A stretch of DNA of 64,000 bases from NCBI RefSeq assembly GCF_028769735.1, contig NC_088172.1, positions 34,568,897-34,632,896 on the forward strand, written 5' to 3'. The stretch comes from Zonotrichia leucophrys gambelii (Eukaryota; Chordata; Aves; Passeriformes; Passerellidae). How positions within the stretch are numbered: the stretch's first letter is position 1; every line of letters starts with the position of its first letter. A program made the translations under genes and the position numbers. This document shows positions 35,044 through 47,172 of this stretch, piece after piece. Under the pieces are notes generated by a model that saw nothing but the letters and a program-made list of their open reading frames with translations, searched no databases and was not told the origin of the DNA.

Positions 35044-38000
35044 ACATTTTCTCGATATATTAGGTGGATTCCCTGGACATGTAACATTTTCCATCTCAAT
35101 CTGCAGTACACTACCTTAATTATTCTGCATTTGAATATTACTTAGTGATGCTGAATGCTTGGAGATGAAGACCGGTTTTTTATATTTGCATATAATGTCT
35201 TAAAACACGCATGTGATCATAAAATGGGTCATCATAGTGGTTATTTATATGTATTATCATAATACTCAGTAGTCTTGTTCTGGACCATCTGTTTAATAAG
35301 ATATTTCCACCAAAATTTAAAAATGTATGCAGAAAAAGGGAGACCACACATAAACCATGATGCAGTAAGAGGAATGCATTGGCAATTTAAGCATTTCCAG
35401 TGGGTTTGGTACTCATCATGGAAATGGGAGCTTTAATAGGGTTACAGGGAGTACAGAGCTGTGTATCTGCAGATGTTTTACTTTTGATTCTTCATTTCCC
35501 TGTCAGTGTCCTGACACTGTGTAAAAATAATCTTTTAGTACTTTCCTGAAGCATGACACTTCATTGAGTATATCACTTATCAATATGTGTATTTTTAAAG
35601 CTGTATAAATTAAGGGAATTTGTTGAAATTCTGTGAGCAGACTGGTTGCAAATCTCTTTATTTCAGTTCAATATTTTGGAACCCTCTTGGAGATATTCAC
35701 AGGAATGATAAGACTAAGAAAAGCAAAAAAAAGACTGAGTTATGTTTTCTGACTCTTATTTGACATTAAATCAAATATTCATATGCTCCAATGAAAATGG
35801 TTTTTATCTTCTCCTCAAGTTTCATTTCTATAAAATATATAATTAAGGACATTACTCTGCCACCAGCTGAATGTTGTAAAAGTTTCAAAACTAGACTCTC
35901 AGCAGTTTTTATGTTTCTAGAAGTTGATTGGTCACAATGTGAAAACTTGGTCTTCCACAATCTGGGTCAATTCACACCAAGATGAAGATACTTGCACTGT
36001 TGTCATTTATCAGTTGAGAAAGAAATGCATCACATAAAATGTAGTTTTTCCTAGAGGAAAACAGGTGTAAATCAGTTAAAATGTTTGTCTGGAAACTGGC
36101 AGTTTATCACCTAGGTGATGATCCCTTTATATTTTTACTTTGTAGTGTGAAATATAAAACAATTTCAGATGACAGGATGACAAAATACCATTTTTTTCCC
36201 CTGCTGGAATCTTTAACCTTATGGAGATTATGATTCAGATATATTTTACATTTGAGATGAACATCAAGAAATCCCAAATCTCAGCAGCAAGACATTAAAT
36301 AGCTGCGTGCATTTGGCAGTGGCAGTTTGCCACTAAGCCACACACTGTGGAGGATTCTCTCTGTGCAAAGGAAAAAGCAGCAAAACAGTTTGGAGATGTG
36401 GAACAGCTTGCACCCTGCAAAGGGGCACTTATCACACAAACAGTGTGATTTTCCAGCCCAATCTGTTAATTGTGCTCATGCAACTTTCCGGGAGGCTCCG
36501 CCGACATGCTGCTTAGATGTACAAAAGTGCTGCTGATCTCAACAACAGTGTCTGTGCTACCCCCATGCTCTCCAAGGGAAGACTGGATCAGATGCACAAA
36601 CTGGGACAAATAGATAGAGTTCTGCTGACTTCAGAGTGCTTTGGAGCTGAGGGTCTGAGCTAGGCTGTAAAATACATCCATTTCTTTGCAAACTTTTTTT
36701 TGTTGAGTTTCTCATTTTATGCTAAGAGGTTCTTCCTCAGAATGTGCTGTGTTTGGTCTTTTTTTAAGCATGCTGTTCAATTCCAGCAAGATTTTCAAAA
36801 TCAGTAATAACTACAGAATAATCTATTTTATACTTTTGGAACAGAAAACCAGTTAATGATTCCCAGTCATTCTCCACTGTCTGGCATATCTTTGACAATC
36901 GCTGAGCAGATTGAGACAAAGATTATGAATACAAATTCCACCTTGTCATTGGGTGTGGGCTTTGATAAATCTGTTCTGTTTCAAGCCTCTGAATGGTAGT
37001 TCCTGCTAAAATGTGAGGGCTGGCTTTAGACCAGTCACATTCCATTACCTGTCAGTGTATTCTAAATTATTTTTCTCTGCAAATAAAAAATATATCTGGC
37101 CAGAATTGATTATTTCCTTTGGCCAATAAGCATATGAAGCTGGGTCTATACATTGGCTTTATGACAATGATAGCACATTAGCACTGTGACCTTCATCATA
37201 CTTTTTCTCTCAAAATTCTCTTAATTAAAATTAATGGTACCTGCAAGAAAGATAAAGGACATCAGAATAATTTTGGAAGGAAGAAACATGCATTAATTCA
37301 TCTCTTCATGAAGGACATTATCTGGCAAACTAGCATCTGTCTCTCCACGAGCCAATATTTATTCAATTTTATGTTCTGATTAATTTAGCAGTATTTAGAA
37401 CTCAGTGATTTTTAAATGAATGTTTTAAAACTGAGAAGTTTGCATTTGTAAAACAGAACTGTAAGGCTTAGCCCAGATTTTGTCTTCAAAACTTAGAGAT
37501 AATAATGTTAGCTTGTATTTCTCAGAAACGGCTTCATAGAATTGCACCAATTTGACTAACTCATTTAGGTAATGGGAGAACAAGTCAGCTTTCTGCCATT
37601 AGTTGTGGTCAGGGTTGCATAACTCAGATCAGGAGTATATTAGCAACGTTATTTAAGAAATACTTCAGAGATTGCATTTTCTTAAACCTCAAATTAGCTC
37701 ACAAGGTGGTATTTATTCCACTCCCACTCAGGTAAAAATTCGTGTCCAGTATAAATGTTAATCAAAAATATTCATGCAATAAAGGGAAATGTAACTTCAG
37801 AAATCCAGTTTAGAATACAAGGGTTCATGTCTCAAAGTCACCTACTTTCATTCACTGGCTAGTGAGGGAGCCAGGCAAAGTAGCCAATACGTGCAAGACT
37901 TGAATCTAGCAAAAGTTAGGTGATGTGAATCCAGCTTGAGAGTTCCTTTAATGGTAGTATTTATACAGCTAACAAAGAAAATAACAAAAAAATCAAGAAT

Positions 38001-39165
38001 GAAACCTTGCAGAGAATTTGTTAATTTGCCTTTAAAGATCCGACCATGGAAGCGATTTTTGGAGGGCTGAGCATAAATACCAAGGGGAATTAAATTAAAG
38101 AAACAGATTCTGTCACTTTCTCTTTTCACTCCACAGTCACTCTAAGAGTCATGTGTATTAAAAATAAAAATAAGCATTGCAGGAAGATCAGATATTTCCT
38201 TCCTAAAATAGTTCAATGCTTCCAGCTAATGGACAAAGGGCTACATGAGTATAGACATGTCAGAGAAAGTATCAATGTATATTTCAATATTAGATTGGAA
38301 ACAGACTGGACTGCAAATCTCTGCTGTGTTTTTATAGAAAACTGAACATAAAACTGTCTTTGCATGTGACTGGGACAATGTGGCACAATCCAAACTCATA
38401 CAAAGAGTAAAAACACATAAAGGAACAGAAAAAAAATCTAGCGTTTTTTTTTTTTTCCGTGAAATGTGACAAGACCTCTGTGATCTCTCTTAAAGCTCAC
38501 ATCAATTCTAGTTTAGCAATAACATAAGGGAAAATGAAAATGCTAATCCCATTCGCAAAGTACAAGTGTAATGCAAACTGGACTTCACTGTAACTCATAG
38601 AAGCATAGCTGAGAAGACATTCAACAGCCAAAGGAGGGACTGAAAAGCTGAAATTAGAAATGATCACTAGCAAAATACTAGCAACATTTTCCAATGATAA
38701 GCTGAGTAAGAACAAGAGGCAAAATGTACAATATGTCTGAAACTGTTCTATTTTGCAGCATCATAGCATGATGATGAAAACACAAAGTAGGTGATGTCCA
38801 CCGAGAGCTAGGTAGCTCAGTAGCAGGTAAAATACTGAATGTGGAATTCTATTCATAAGTTGATGACGTTCCATTGTAATAAATACCTTTTGAGTTGAGA
38901 ATCAGGAGTTGTTATGAAGAACATAACTCAAAAGCAATGTAGCTACAAATGTGATAATGGCTTTGTTCAGTACGCTGGTTTTGCAGTAGCTACCACTGAA
39001 CCTCTTTTTACTATGTATCATTATTTTGTGAACAAAATATTCATCTATTTCTGATGAATGGGAAACTTGTGCTATTAATTTCTCTGAGACTTGCATAATA
39101 GATGAAGATTCAGTTGTAATAACAACATGATTTATATTTTTAAATGAAATTGCTCCACATAGGAA
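35044..39165. other. Unassigned AT-rich sequence
   Basis: About 4 kb with no recognisable gene or repeat family; a T run lies at 38444-38457. Short frames appear random. At 38800-38850 'GGTAGCTCAGTAGCAGGTAA' is weakly tRNA-like but not enough to call. Confidence 0.45.
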
Positions 39166-39224
39166 GGGGAATTATCTCAAATGGTAGAGTGCTCACTTAG
39201 CAGGATACATGCCTTCATTCTCCA
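39166..39224 (+). pseudogene. tRNA-Ala (AGC) pseudogene, internally deleted
   Basis: GGGGAATTATCTCAAATGGT then AGAGTGCTCACTTAGCA follows the 5' half of vertebrate tRNA-Ala(AGC) with only a few changes (such as the T at position 10), and the anticodon AGC is kept at 39199-39201. After the anticodon loop about 14 bases are missing (the 3' side of the anticodon stem, the variable loop and part of the T stem). It resumes as GGATACATGCCTTCATTCTCCA-like text, ending in the tRNA-Ala acceptor strand ATTCTCCA, which pairs with the start GGGGAAT. No encoded CCA follows. The cloverleaf cannot form, so it cannot be a working tRNA. A CR1 fragment starts just downstream, so it could be the head of a tRNA-CR1 chimera. 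Confidence 0.75.
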
Positions 39225-39229
39225 AACTT

Positions 39230-39937
39230 TTTGGGAAATGTGAGGCTGGAGATCAGCACCATGGAAAAGGACCTGGGAGTCCTTGTTGTTGCAAGCTGAA
39301 CATGAGCCAGCAGTGCCCTGGCAGCCAGGAGGGCCATCCCTGTCCTGGGGGCATCAGGGACAGCATGGCCAGCTAGGCAAGGGAGGGGATTGTCCTGCTC
39401 TGCTCTGCACTGGGGCAGCCTCACCTCCTGTGCTGGGGGCAGCTCTGAGTACCCCAAGATAAGAAAGGCTTTCAGCCTTTGGAGAGCCTCCAAAGGAGAG
39501 CCACAAGAAGAATGAAGGGCATTGAGGGGGAAGCTGTGTGAGGAGTGGCTGAGGTCACTTGGTCTGTCAGCCTGGAGGAGACTGAGGGCAGAGCTCACTG
39601 TGGTTACAGCTTCCTTGGGAGGGGAATAAGAGGGGAAGGCACTGTTCCCTTCTCTGTGGTGACAGTGACAGGACCCAAGGGAACAGTCTGAAATTGTGTC
39701 AGAGACAGCTCAGGTTGGATATCAGGAAAAATGTTCTTCACCAGAGGGTTGTTGGTCACAGGAACAGGCTGTCTGGGGAATTGGTCACAGCTCCAAGTGA
39801 CAGAGTTCAAGGAATGTTTTGGCAACACTCTCAGGACGTGGAGTTCTTGGGGATGGTCCTGTGGAGGGACAAGGGTTAGACTCGATGATCCTTGTGGGTC
39901 TCTTCCAAATCAGGACATTCAAGGATTCTATGATTCA
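39230..39937 (+). mobile_element. CR1 LINE 3' fragment, sense, about 700 bp
   Basis: Plus-sense CR1 with blocks in order: 'GAAAAGGACCTGGGAGTCCT', 'GAACATGAGCCAGCAGTGCC', 'GGCAGCCAGGAGGGCCATCC', a 'CTGTGCTGGGGGCAGCTCTG' block, 'GAGTGGCTGAGGTCACTTGG', 'CAGCCTGGAGGAGACTGAGG', 'TCAGGTTGGATATCAGGAAA', 'TTCTTCACCAGAGGGTTGTT', 'GACTCGATGATCCTTGTGGG', ending 'CAAGGATTCTATGATTC' with the CR1 terminal ATTCTATG. The part near the start corresponds to the end of ORF2 and the 3' UTR. Better preserved than most CR1 copies here. Frames inside it are chance. Confidence 0.92.
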
Positions 39938-42900
39938 CATAAAAATGGTGCAATATTGGCAGCATTGCAGATTCTATAGCCAACATTGGTATCTGTCTCA
40001 TTAATTTCTATTATCAGGTACTACATATAACTCTCTAAAAAAGTCTAAATAAATGTAAGGTTTAATAAAAAAATGTACACATGAATACAAGCACTTTATT
40101 ACTGTAGAAGAAAACTGTTGCATGTTCCATGGGTACTTTTATAACAAGTGAAGTGCAAAGAACTCAATTCCATTTGAGCAAAGACCATCATTGTTAAATG
40201 CCTCCAAAGCCCACCAATGTGGCAATGTGCCTTTCCAAACAGATGTATGATTTTCAGGAAACCACACGGCAGGTGATTCTGTTAATATGTCATTGTTTTC
40301 CAGGTGAGTTTTTCATAAGGGAATGTAACAGGAATTTGAGGACACATACCTCTGTAAAGCACATAAATATTTATCTGAAAAATAATGTGAAGACAAATTT
40401 TACTTGTTCATGAGGTTTTGTAATAAGCTTAGCTCACCCGTGTGGCTTCCAAAAATGTTGTTTGTGCTTCAAGGAAGGAAATTATTCTTTTACTCAGAGT
40501 TATAGTGGGAAAAAGATTTAGAATCCAAGGTTACACTATTTCTCATTAACATGTATAGAGTTTTCAAGACTTCCAAAAAACCAGTCTTAATTACTCAGAA
40601 TGATGAATGAATGTTAACATTGTAGGCAATCAGGTAATCCCAACTGTACATACTTCTTTCAGCTCTTACAGAACTCTTACAAATCCACTTGCTGGATGCC
40701 AGCTCAAACGTGAGTGGCTGGTGCAGTGCAGATCCATGTAAGTGGTGCCTGAACTCAGTGGTGAATCAAAATATCTGTCAATAACATGAGACGCAAGTGA
40801 GACAATACCATGAGGTGGAAGTGAGAACCGTGCAAAAGCCCAGTGTGAAGATAACACCCAGGACTCTGTTAGAGAGTGAAATGGTGAGAGGTGTTGGTTG
40901 ATTATAAAGGTATAGAACATTTTCCAGGTGACTTCTTTCAGAAAGTGAAGAAAAAAAATTAAGTTTCAGAGAGCAAATCTGCACCTCACATATGGTATGA
41001 CATGAACGAACAGCTTAGATGGCTCAGGTTGTGTGAAACTGAATGATAAGTACCTGCCTCACTTTTGCAAAAGGACATCAGTTTGCTAAAATCTTTTGCT
41101 TTTTTCTCATTAACTAAGTATAAGTATATAGTTTGTTTGCTTGGCTACCTTTTGCTCTCTTTCCCAGAAAAAATCTGACAAAATAAGAATCTCTGGTAGT
41201 TAATTCACCTGAAAAATCAAAATAATCAGTTGCTTATACTTAGATACTTTTTCATATATTTAAATATCCTATCTGAAGAATCAAAATTTCAAACTTCTTG
41301 CCACTGTTACAGATGTTTCCTATGGCTCTGAATATCAGAATAAAGAGTTTGTTTCATGAGAACATCCTTCAAAGAGAGTTTGGCAAAAATGCCATTGTGA
41401 CATGCTGCAACAGTGAGAAGTGATTCATCTTTTCTCTGTTTCCTAGCCAAGCAAGGTATCCATTCATTATTTTCCCCAAATAGGAGGTTCTTTTGTAGCA
41501 TAAGCTTTTAAAGTCCTCTTTATCTTCATTAAACTGTCACACCAGCTGACCAAGTTTTGTCACTGAACTCCAGCAGCGCTAGTATTAAATGAGTCCCTGT
41601 GACCTTCTCTGGTGTAAACATTTGTACAGTATCTGAAACATAGTAGGTGCTGTCTCAACTGGCTACTCAAGTATGCCAGCTTGTAGCCAGCTACATGTAA
41701 TTTTCACACTCTTAAATTGACAGGGAAATCAGATGCAATTTTGATGAGAACTGGGTTTCCACACTGGTTATTTCCTTGCATTCCTAGAGTTGAGATAGAA
41801 GATGTGTGCTGAAATCCACTTTATGTCCAGCTTGTACAGCCTTGCATTTATTTAAATCTTCTTGGGCTTGAGTAGTAACATGCAGGACCATGTGGTTACA
41901 ATTCAGTTGGTGGCTATTTGTAGGTTGATGATCAGATCGAAATTCGTGGCCTGACTTTGGAAAGAAACCCTAAATTAACAGATAAAAGACCGGCAGAGTG
42001 GACTAAAGGATAAAAGAAATTGTGCAGAAGTGTGCATGTACCAGCACGACCAGCACTACAGCATATCCCAAATCTCCTGAGCAGCATCATTTCACAACAA
42101 ATGATTGTCCAGGTCCTTCTCCAGAAGGATCTGAATATCCTCTTGCTCTACACACCTTGGAACACTCAGAGAGTGAGATTCAAACCTGCCCTGATCCCAC
42201 AGATATTCTTAATGAGCTCCAATTTATAGGTGAGACAATCTGGAACCATGATTACTTTCTCCAACCAATACTCTAAAATTTTAGCATTACTTATATGGAA
42301 GGCTATCCCACTCATTGGTTAAAAGAAGTCAGCTTGTCCTTCAAATGTTGCAGAGCAAGTCTGAAAGGTATTCTTTCAGGAATACTAAGATTTCTTTGTA
42401 AAAGTTGATTAGATTTGACTGGTAGAATTGCTACAGACTATGGAGAAACCAGTGGGGAAAAAAATCACTTTTCATTGGCACTGTAGTCTATCTACTAAGG
42501 TCTTTTGCCAATATTTAAAGGTATGGTGACATTCAAACACGACAAACTGTACTGATTGTACCATGAGTTATATTACAACTCCAACGCTTTTGTTGCTGTC
42601 ATTTTTCAACATGAAACAGATTCCCTGCAAAACAAATAATGAAATTTGAATAGCTAAGATTTAATCATCCTTTCAGTCTTTCATATTTAAATAATCCTTC
42701 CATATGTGCTATAAATTGAGGCCTTTTCCCTTGTTTGTAAAATATATATTCCATCCAATAAGAGATACTAAAATAAAGCAAAATAAATTACCTCTATGGT
42801 TATCTTTAATCTGAACATCTGACATAGAAGGGATAGAAAGTTCTGGAAAAGTACTCAGTAGAATTATTTAAGATTCCTTTTAGCCCACCACACAAGTTAT

Positions 42901-44847
42901 TGATGTATTTTTCAAGATAGATGCTAACATTTGCTATCATTATTGTAGTAAATGCTAGTACTTTTTCTTTATCATTGAGAAGAAGCATCTTCACTTCATC
43001 TTTCTGGAAAACAGGACAATGAGATATTGGTCCTATTTGAATATTTACAAACCAATGATAGATATTTAATAACAAAGAAATTGAGAAAGTGAGCACCTGG
43101 GTAAAATTGAAGGGCTGGAAAAACGTTTAAGGGCAAAATGGAGTTCAAAAAACAAAAAAAACCATTAGCTTATTATACTGATAATAGTAGCAGAAGTATT
43201 CAGACTGACATACATACAAAACCATTTCCAATTCTGGATGCCAACACAATTATTTACTGCAGTGTACCCAGGGCATTACATGTGTTGTGTGATAAACAGG
43301 ACTGGAATGATCATCATATATTGGAGGTAAGGGTTCTCCTACATATACTTTTGCCTTTTGTGAAAACAAACACTGCTACATGGTCTGAAGTTCAAGACCC
43401 CCTGATGCACCCTAAAACTCCTTATCTTACTCTCATTATCTTGTGACTAAGGCTGCCAACCATTTTCTCCAAGTCATCCCATCTGCCCAGAATCTACTAC
43501 TGATCACCAGTTTAGCTTTCTCAATTTAGGGGAAAAATAGAATTATTTTTCATTGCCTTCTGCCCAAGCCTCTGGCAGTCACATCAACAGTCCCATCTGT
43601 TCTTTTTTTCAGCTTAATCCCACCCAGATTTCCGATTCTAGGATTTGCAATTTAAAGGGAGGATATGTGATATGCATTAACAATGGATTTACTTCATACA
43701 AAATACTTGCACAGTAGCTCACCTTCTTTCTCTTTTTCTCATATATACATACACATGCATTTGCACACATAAAAGCTTTCATTTTAAACACACTTTTCTT
43801 AAATGAAAAAACACTGAAACATTTAAACATGTTCAGCCAATCATACCTTTGGCTTGATTAAGTATTGCTACCACGATGAATTTGGTTAAGAGCAGAGATG
43901 TCAGAAATGTTTAATCACCAGGCCTGACAGCACATGCTGTAGATTTTCAAAGCTGGGCTAGAGGCAGAAAAACAAAATGCCTGTACATATGTCTTAAAAT
44001 TGTCATCCTGAATCCCATCTCATTGTTCTAATATTAAGAAGCACAGACAGTTGCTCCATCACCGGGGAAGTGGAGTTTGCATTAAAGCTGTATTTTGCTG
44101 CCTTCTCTCACTAATAAGGACTTAAAGGAAGAACAAGCAAATGAAAAAAATCAAACCTGAGGTTTCCTGAAAATTTTGAAGGCTTTTCTGAGACCACAGC
44201 AGAGTTTAGTATCTTCAGGAAACAGAATCTAGTAGTGTTCCAAACTAGATTGATTAAGCAGACTCCTGAAAATCTAATTTATTTGCTTTTTCACACCACA
44301 GAGAGAAAAAGCAATAAATAATATGGCAGATAAAATACATATCAGCTGATTTTTTTTGGTCAGAATTTAGGCATGGTGCTTCTATCGCTATCAGCTTCTA
44401 CAGCAGTGTGAGATACCAGGCTGACAATAACTCAGAATAAAACCTGATAAAGGTTTCAGTTTAGGAATAACTAAGATTAGGTTTTTAGGCTCTTCCTTGG
44501 ACTCACCAGCCACCAACACTTCATAATACAGCTCTTCAGGAAGAGACAATTTCTGTTCACACCTACTGAGGTATATACCACACAAACCGTTAGTTTGGGA
44601 TTATTCCTCCTTACAAATTGCTTGCTGCTGAAGTCTGGGGGAGTCTGCATGAAAATGCCAAGGGATAATTTTTTTTTTTTTTTAATATCTTGAATACTTT
44701 TAATAAGTGGCTTAAAAATTAAGAAAAAAATAGGGAGAATGTCACTCTTTATATGGAAATTACAAAATTATTTTGAAAAAAAAAGTCTCACATCATTACG
44801 GCCTTCAAGTTTATTTCAACATACATGGAACAAAAAATGTATATAAA
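39938..44847. other. Unassigned AT-rich sequence
   Basis: About 4.9 kb with no gene or clear repeat. The largest frame, 102 codons at 43138-43446 on the plus strand, is not recognised and has no supporting context. A T run lies at 44669-44683. Confidence 0.45.
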
Positions 44848-44945
44848 ATCAGAGACTCATTGAATAGTCTGAGTTGGATAGGGCATTCTACATATGCATG
44901 GTAAAGACCCTAGTAAGTGGTATCCCTAAATTCAGCCAGTGATGT
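44848..44945 (-). mobile_element. Short CR1 3' tail, old
   Basis: ATCAGAGACTCATTGAATAG, 'TCTGAGTTGGATAGGGCATT' resembles a reversed CR1 3' terminus (AGAATCATTGAATGGTTTGAGTTGGAAAGGGCC). It is only about 60-100 bp long and strongly mutated, so the call is moderate. Confidence 0.5.
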
Positions 44946-45609
44946 GAGATACAGACTAAACTGCAGATGTGCTGGGAATCCTCAATGCTTTCCAAAATTT
45001 TACTCCTGTGGTTGGGAGAAGGTTATATTCCCACAAGATATGCTTGGAAAGCAGAAAATTGAATTACTACCTATTGAATCAGATGTGTTTTCCTATTAGG
45101 TATGTGGGATTTTCCTTTTCAGCACATTCTGCAATTTTTTAGATAAGACCTTTTTGAGTTTGGAACATGGTATTGCTGGTGCATTTCTACTCACTGACAT
45201 TCTTCTAGTTCTCATGCAAAAGCTGATGATCAACAAAGTTTACCATCACAGACAAACCCTGGATCTCAGATAATGTGGAGATGTTACAAATCCTTTTTCT
45301 GGAGATGCACTGGCTATCTCTCTTGAGAGCAAAGACTGCTCTTGAGAATAAAGTTTGTTTAAGGCATAACACATGTTCAGATCTGAATAGCTGAACACTT
45401 AAAAGAACATTTCCAAGGCAACACAAGCTCAGAAACAAACAATTGCTATTTTGGATTATGATACAGGTATTCCTATCAAATTGCATTTCCATAAAATATC
45501 ATGGGTTTAGATCATATTTCCTTTTCAGGAAATAAGAACATTAAAGTTTAGAACAGTTTAATTTTTCTTATAAATTGCATACTGCTGTAAACATAACATC
45601 TGGCCCTAC
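44946..45609. other. Unassigned AT-rich sequence
   Basis: Left flank of the LTR element; nothing recognised. Confidence 0.45.
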
Positions 45610-45614
45610 TTGAG
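45610..45614. repeat. Target site duplication, left copy (TTGAG)
   Basis: TTGAG directly precedes the first LTR and recurs exactly at 48542-48546 after the second, marking a single integration event of the whole 45615-48541 unit. Confidence 0.9.
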
Positions 45615-45744
45615 TGTCATGGGTTGACCCGGAAGGAGTGGGAATTCTGGGAAGCTGTGGTCAAACCAATGAAGGTTTTGGGTTTCATACTGACACCTGG
45701 TGTAGCCAGTGGGGTTTGGACACACCTCCGAGAATACACAGGGG

Positions 45745-45750
45745 TTAAAA
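45745..45750 (+). promoter_or_regulatory. Candidate LTR TATA-like box (TTAAAA)
   Basis: GGGGTTAAAAGCAGGGC is the best TATA-like site ahead of the GC-rich part of the LTR, and is identical in the second LTR. The transcription start is not known; U3 could instead extend further. Confidence 0.35.
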
Positions 45751-46841
45751 GCAGGGCACTGCCCTGGCATTTCCTCTTTGGACATCGCCGGCCGAGGAGT
45801 TCAGACCTCTCTCCCTCGCCCGGCCCGCTGCTGCTGGGCGGGGGAGGGGCCAGCCACATGGTAGGCCCGGGGCCTGGACGGAGATGGGCTTGAGGGGGCT
45901 TCGGGGGGGCTTCGAGGATGGAAGGGTGGCGGAGCCCCAAGAGACATCGAGATATCGGGCAGCCAGCCCCCCCCCCCGGAGAGAGAGAGCCGGCGGCACC
46001 GAATGTGATGGCAGCCAGCCAGGAGGAGAAGGGGGGAGGGAGAGAGAGAGCCCGGCCGGCCGCAGCAGCAGCACGTGTGGGAGTATCATCTCCTCCCAGG
46101 ACAGACAGAGACTGAAAACTTTTAACCCTTTCCTGCATGATTGGGGCCTTGCGAAAATGCTAATCCTCCTCGAAGCTGAATAAGAAGGGAGATGAGAGAT
46201 GAGATAAGATAAGGACCTTGGCCCGGAGTTTGTGGAGATGATTGGATGGGGAGAGATGATTTGGAGTGGCCTTTGGGCTGGACGTTTTCTTGTAGCCATG
46301 GACTCAGTTGTTCCTGTGACACAGACTGCATTTAGGGGGAGGCAGTGCCTCAAAACCAGGAGGGTTCATTTGTGAGGACCCCCCGGCCCCAGGGGGTTGG
46401 AAATATATGGGGGGGACAGTTGTCCCAAAAGCAGAGACTGTGCCTTTTTGGAGTGAGACAAGGCATCCTTGAAAGACCACCCTAAAAGCAGCTCTGATCC
46501 ATGCACGGTGGTGAGAGCACTGGGCATGGAAGGAACATGTCACGAGCGGCAAAAGGACTTTTTTTTTCCCCGGGCGGTGCCGAAGTGACAGGGAAGCACA
46601 CGAGGTTCTCAGTGTGTCTCCACGAGAAGCCTATGGAACAAGAAGGACTCCCTTTCCTCTTCATGAACTGCAGTTTGAGTATACTAATGTGTGGGGCCAA
46701 GGCTGGGCAGTTGGTATTTTTGAGAGAATGTATTGGATTGGGAAAGTCAGGGAGTGGGGAGGAGGAAAAGTGGTTTTGTAAGGTTTTCAATTTTTTTTTT
46801 CTTTTCCTTATAGTCTCTCCCTATGTCCCTGTAGTTTAAGT

Positions 46842-46847
46842 AATAAA
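46842..46847 (+). terminator. LTR polyadenylation signal AATAAA
   Basis: AATAAA in the context TTTAAGTAATAAAGTGGTC, about 120 bp from the LTR 3' end, followed by a T/G-rich stretch. The same site is kept in the second LTR at 48419-48424. Confidence 0.7.
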
Positions 46848-46973
46848 GTGGTCTTTATGTTTAAGTTAGAGCCTGTTTTGCTTATTCCTGGTCACATCTC
46901 ACAGCAGACACCAGGGTGAGGAATTTTCATGGGGGGCACTGGCTCTGTGCCAGGCTCAAACCATGACATTTTT

Positions 46974-46991
46974 TGGTTCCCTGACCGGGAA
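46974..46991 (+). other. Primer binding site, tRNA-Glu type
   Basis: TGGTTCCCTGACCGGGAA is the exact complement of the 3' 18 bases (with CCA) of vertebrate tRNA-Glu. Similarity continues past the usual 18 bases (one extra A, then ATCGAA, then CGGG), following the T arm of the same tRNA. It lies five T after the LTR's CA end. This identifies the priming tRNA of the element's family and proves the orientation. Confidence 0.88.
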
Positions 46992-47155
46992 ATCGAATCA
47001 CGGGAGAATGATGAAGTAAAGCTGTGAGATGAGACCAAGAAGAATAAGGAAAGCATGTACTAAGTTAAGGTAGATGAATAGTCATAGTGAATCTAAGGTA
47101 TTGTTGTGTAGAAGTGTTTTGTAGTCCTGTTGATAATTTTAGAAAGTGTATTCTC
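46992..47155 (+). other. Residual internal region of the LTR element, non-coding
   Basis: About 164 bp of A/G- and T-rich text with no open frame of note and no retroviral motif. It presumably joins the former 5' leader to the 3' untranslated end, or is the whole interior of a short family. A packaging signal could lie here but is not identifiable by eye. Confidence 0.6.
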
Positions 47156-47172
47156 GGAGGTGAAGGGTGGAG
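47156..47172 (+). other. Polypurine tract-like sequence
   Basis: GGAGGTGAAGGGTGGAG lies directly before the second LTR. It is purine except for two T. Position is exactly where the plus-strand primer of a retrovirus is made. Confidence 0.7.

Larger units (their letters stand above)
45615..46968 (+). repeat. 5' LTR
   Basis: Starts TGTCATGGGTTGACCCGGAA and ends CAAACCATGACA; the terminal TGTCATGG and CCATGACA are perfect 8-bp inverted repeats, as integrases require. A TTAAAA box at 45745-45750 is a candidate promoter element. A CpG- and GC-rich segment (about 45775-46080) holds a run of C at 45968-45979 followed by GGAGAGAGAG. AATAAA lies at 46842-46847 with about 120 bp of U5-like sequence after it. 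Reading direction is fixed as plus by that signal and by the primer site just downstream. Confidence 0.93.

Noticed and set aside
34857..35145. Frames encoding Gly-Lys, Pro-Phe or Ser-Leu repeats
   Set aside because: Products of the GGGAAA microsatellite.
38795..38860. tRNA-like text GGTAGCTCAGTAGCAGGTAA
   Set aside because: Resembles a tRNA A box, but no anticodon stem, B box or acceptor pairing could be made out.
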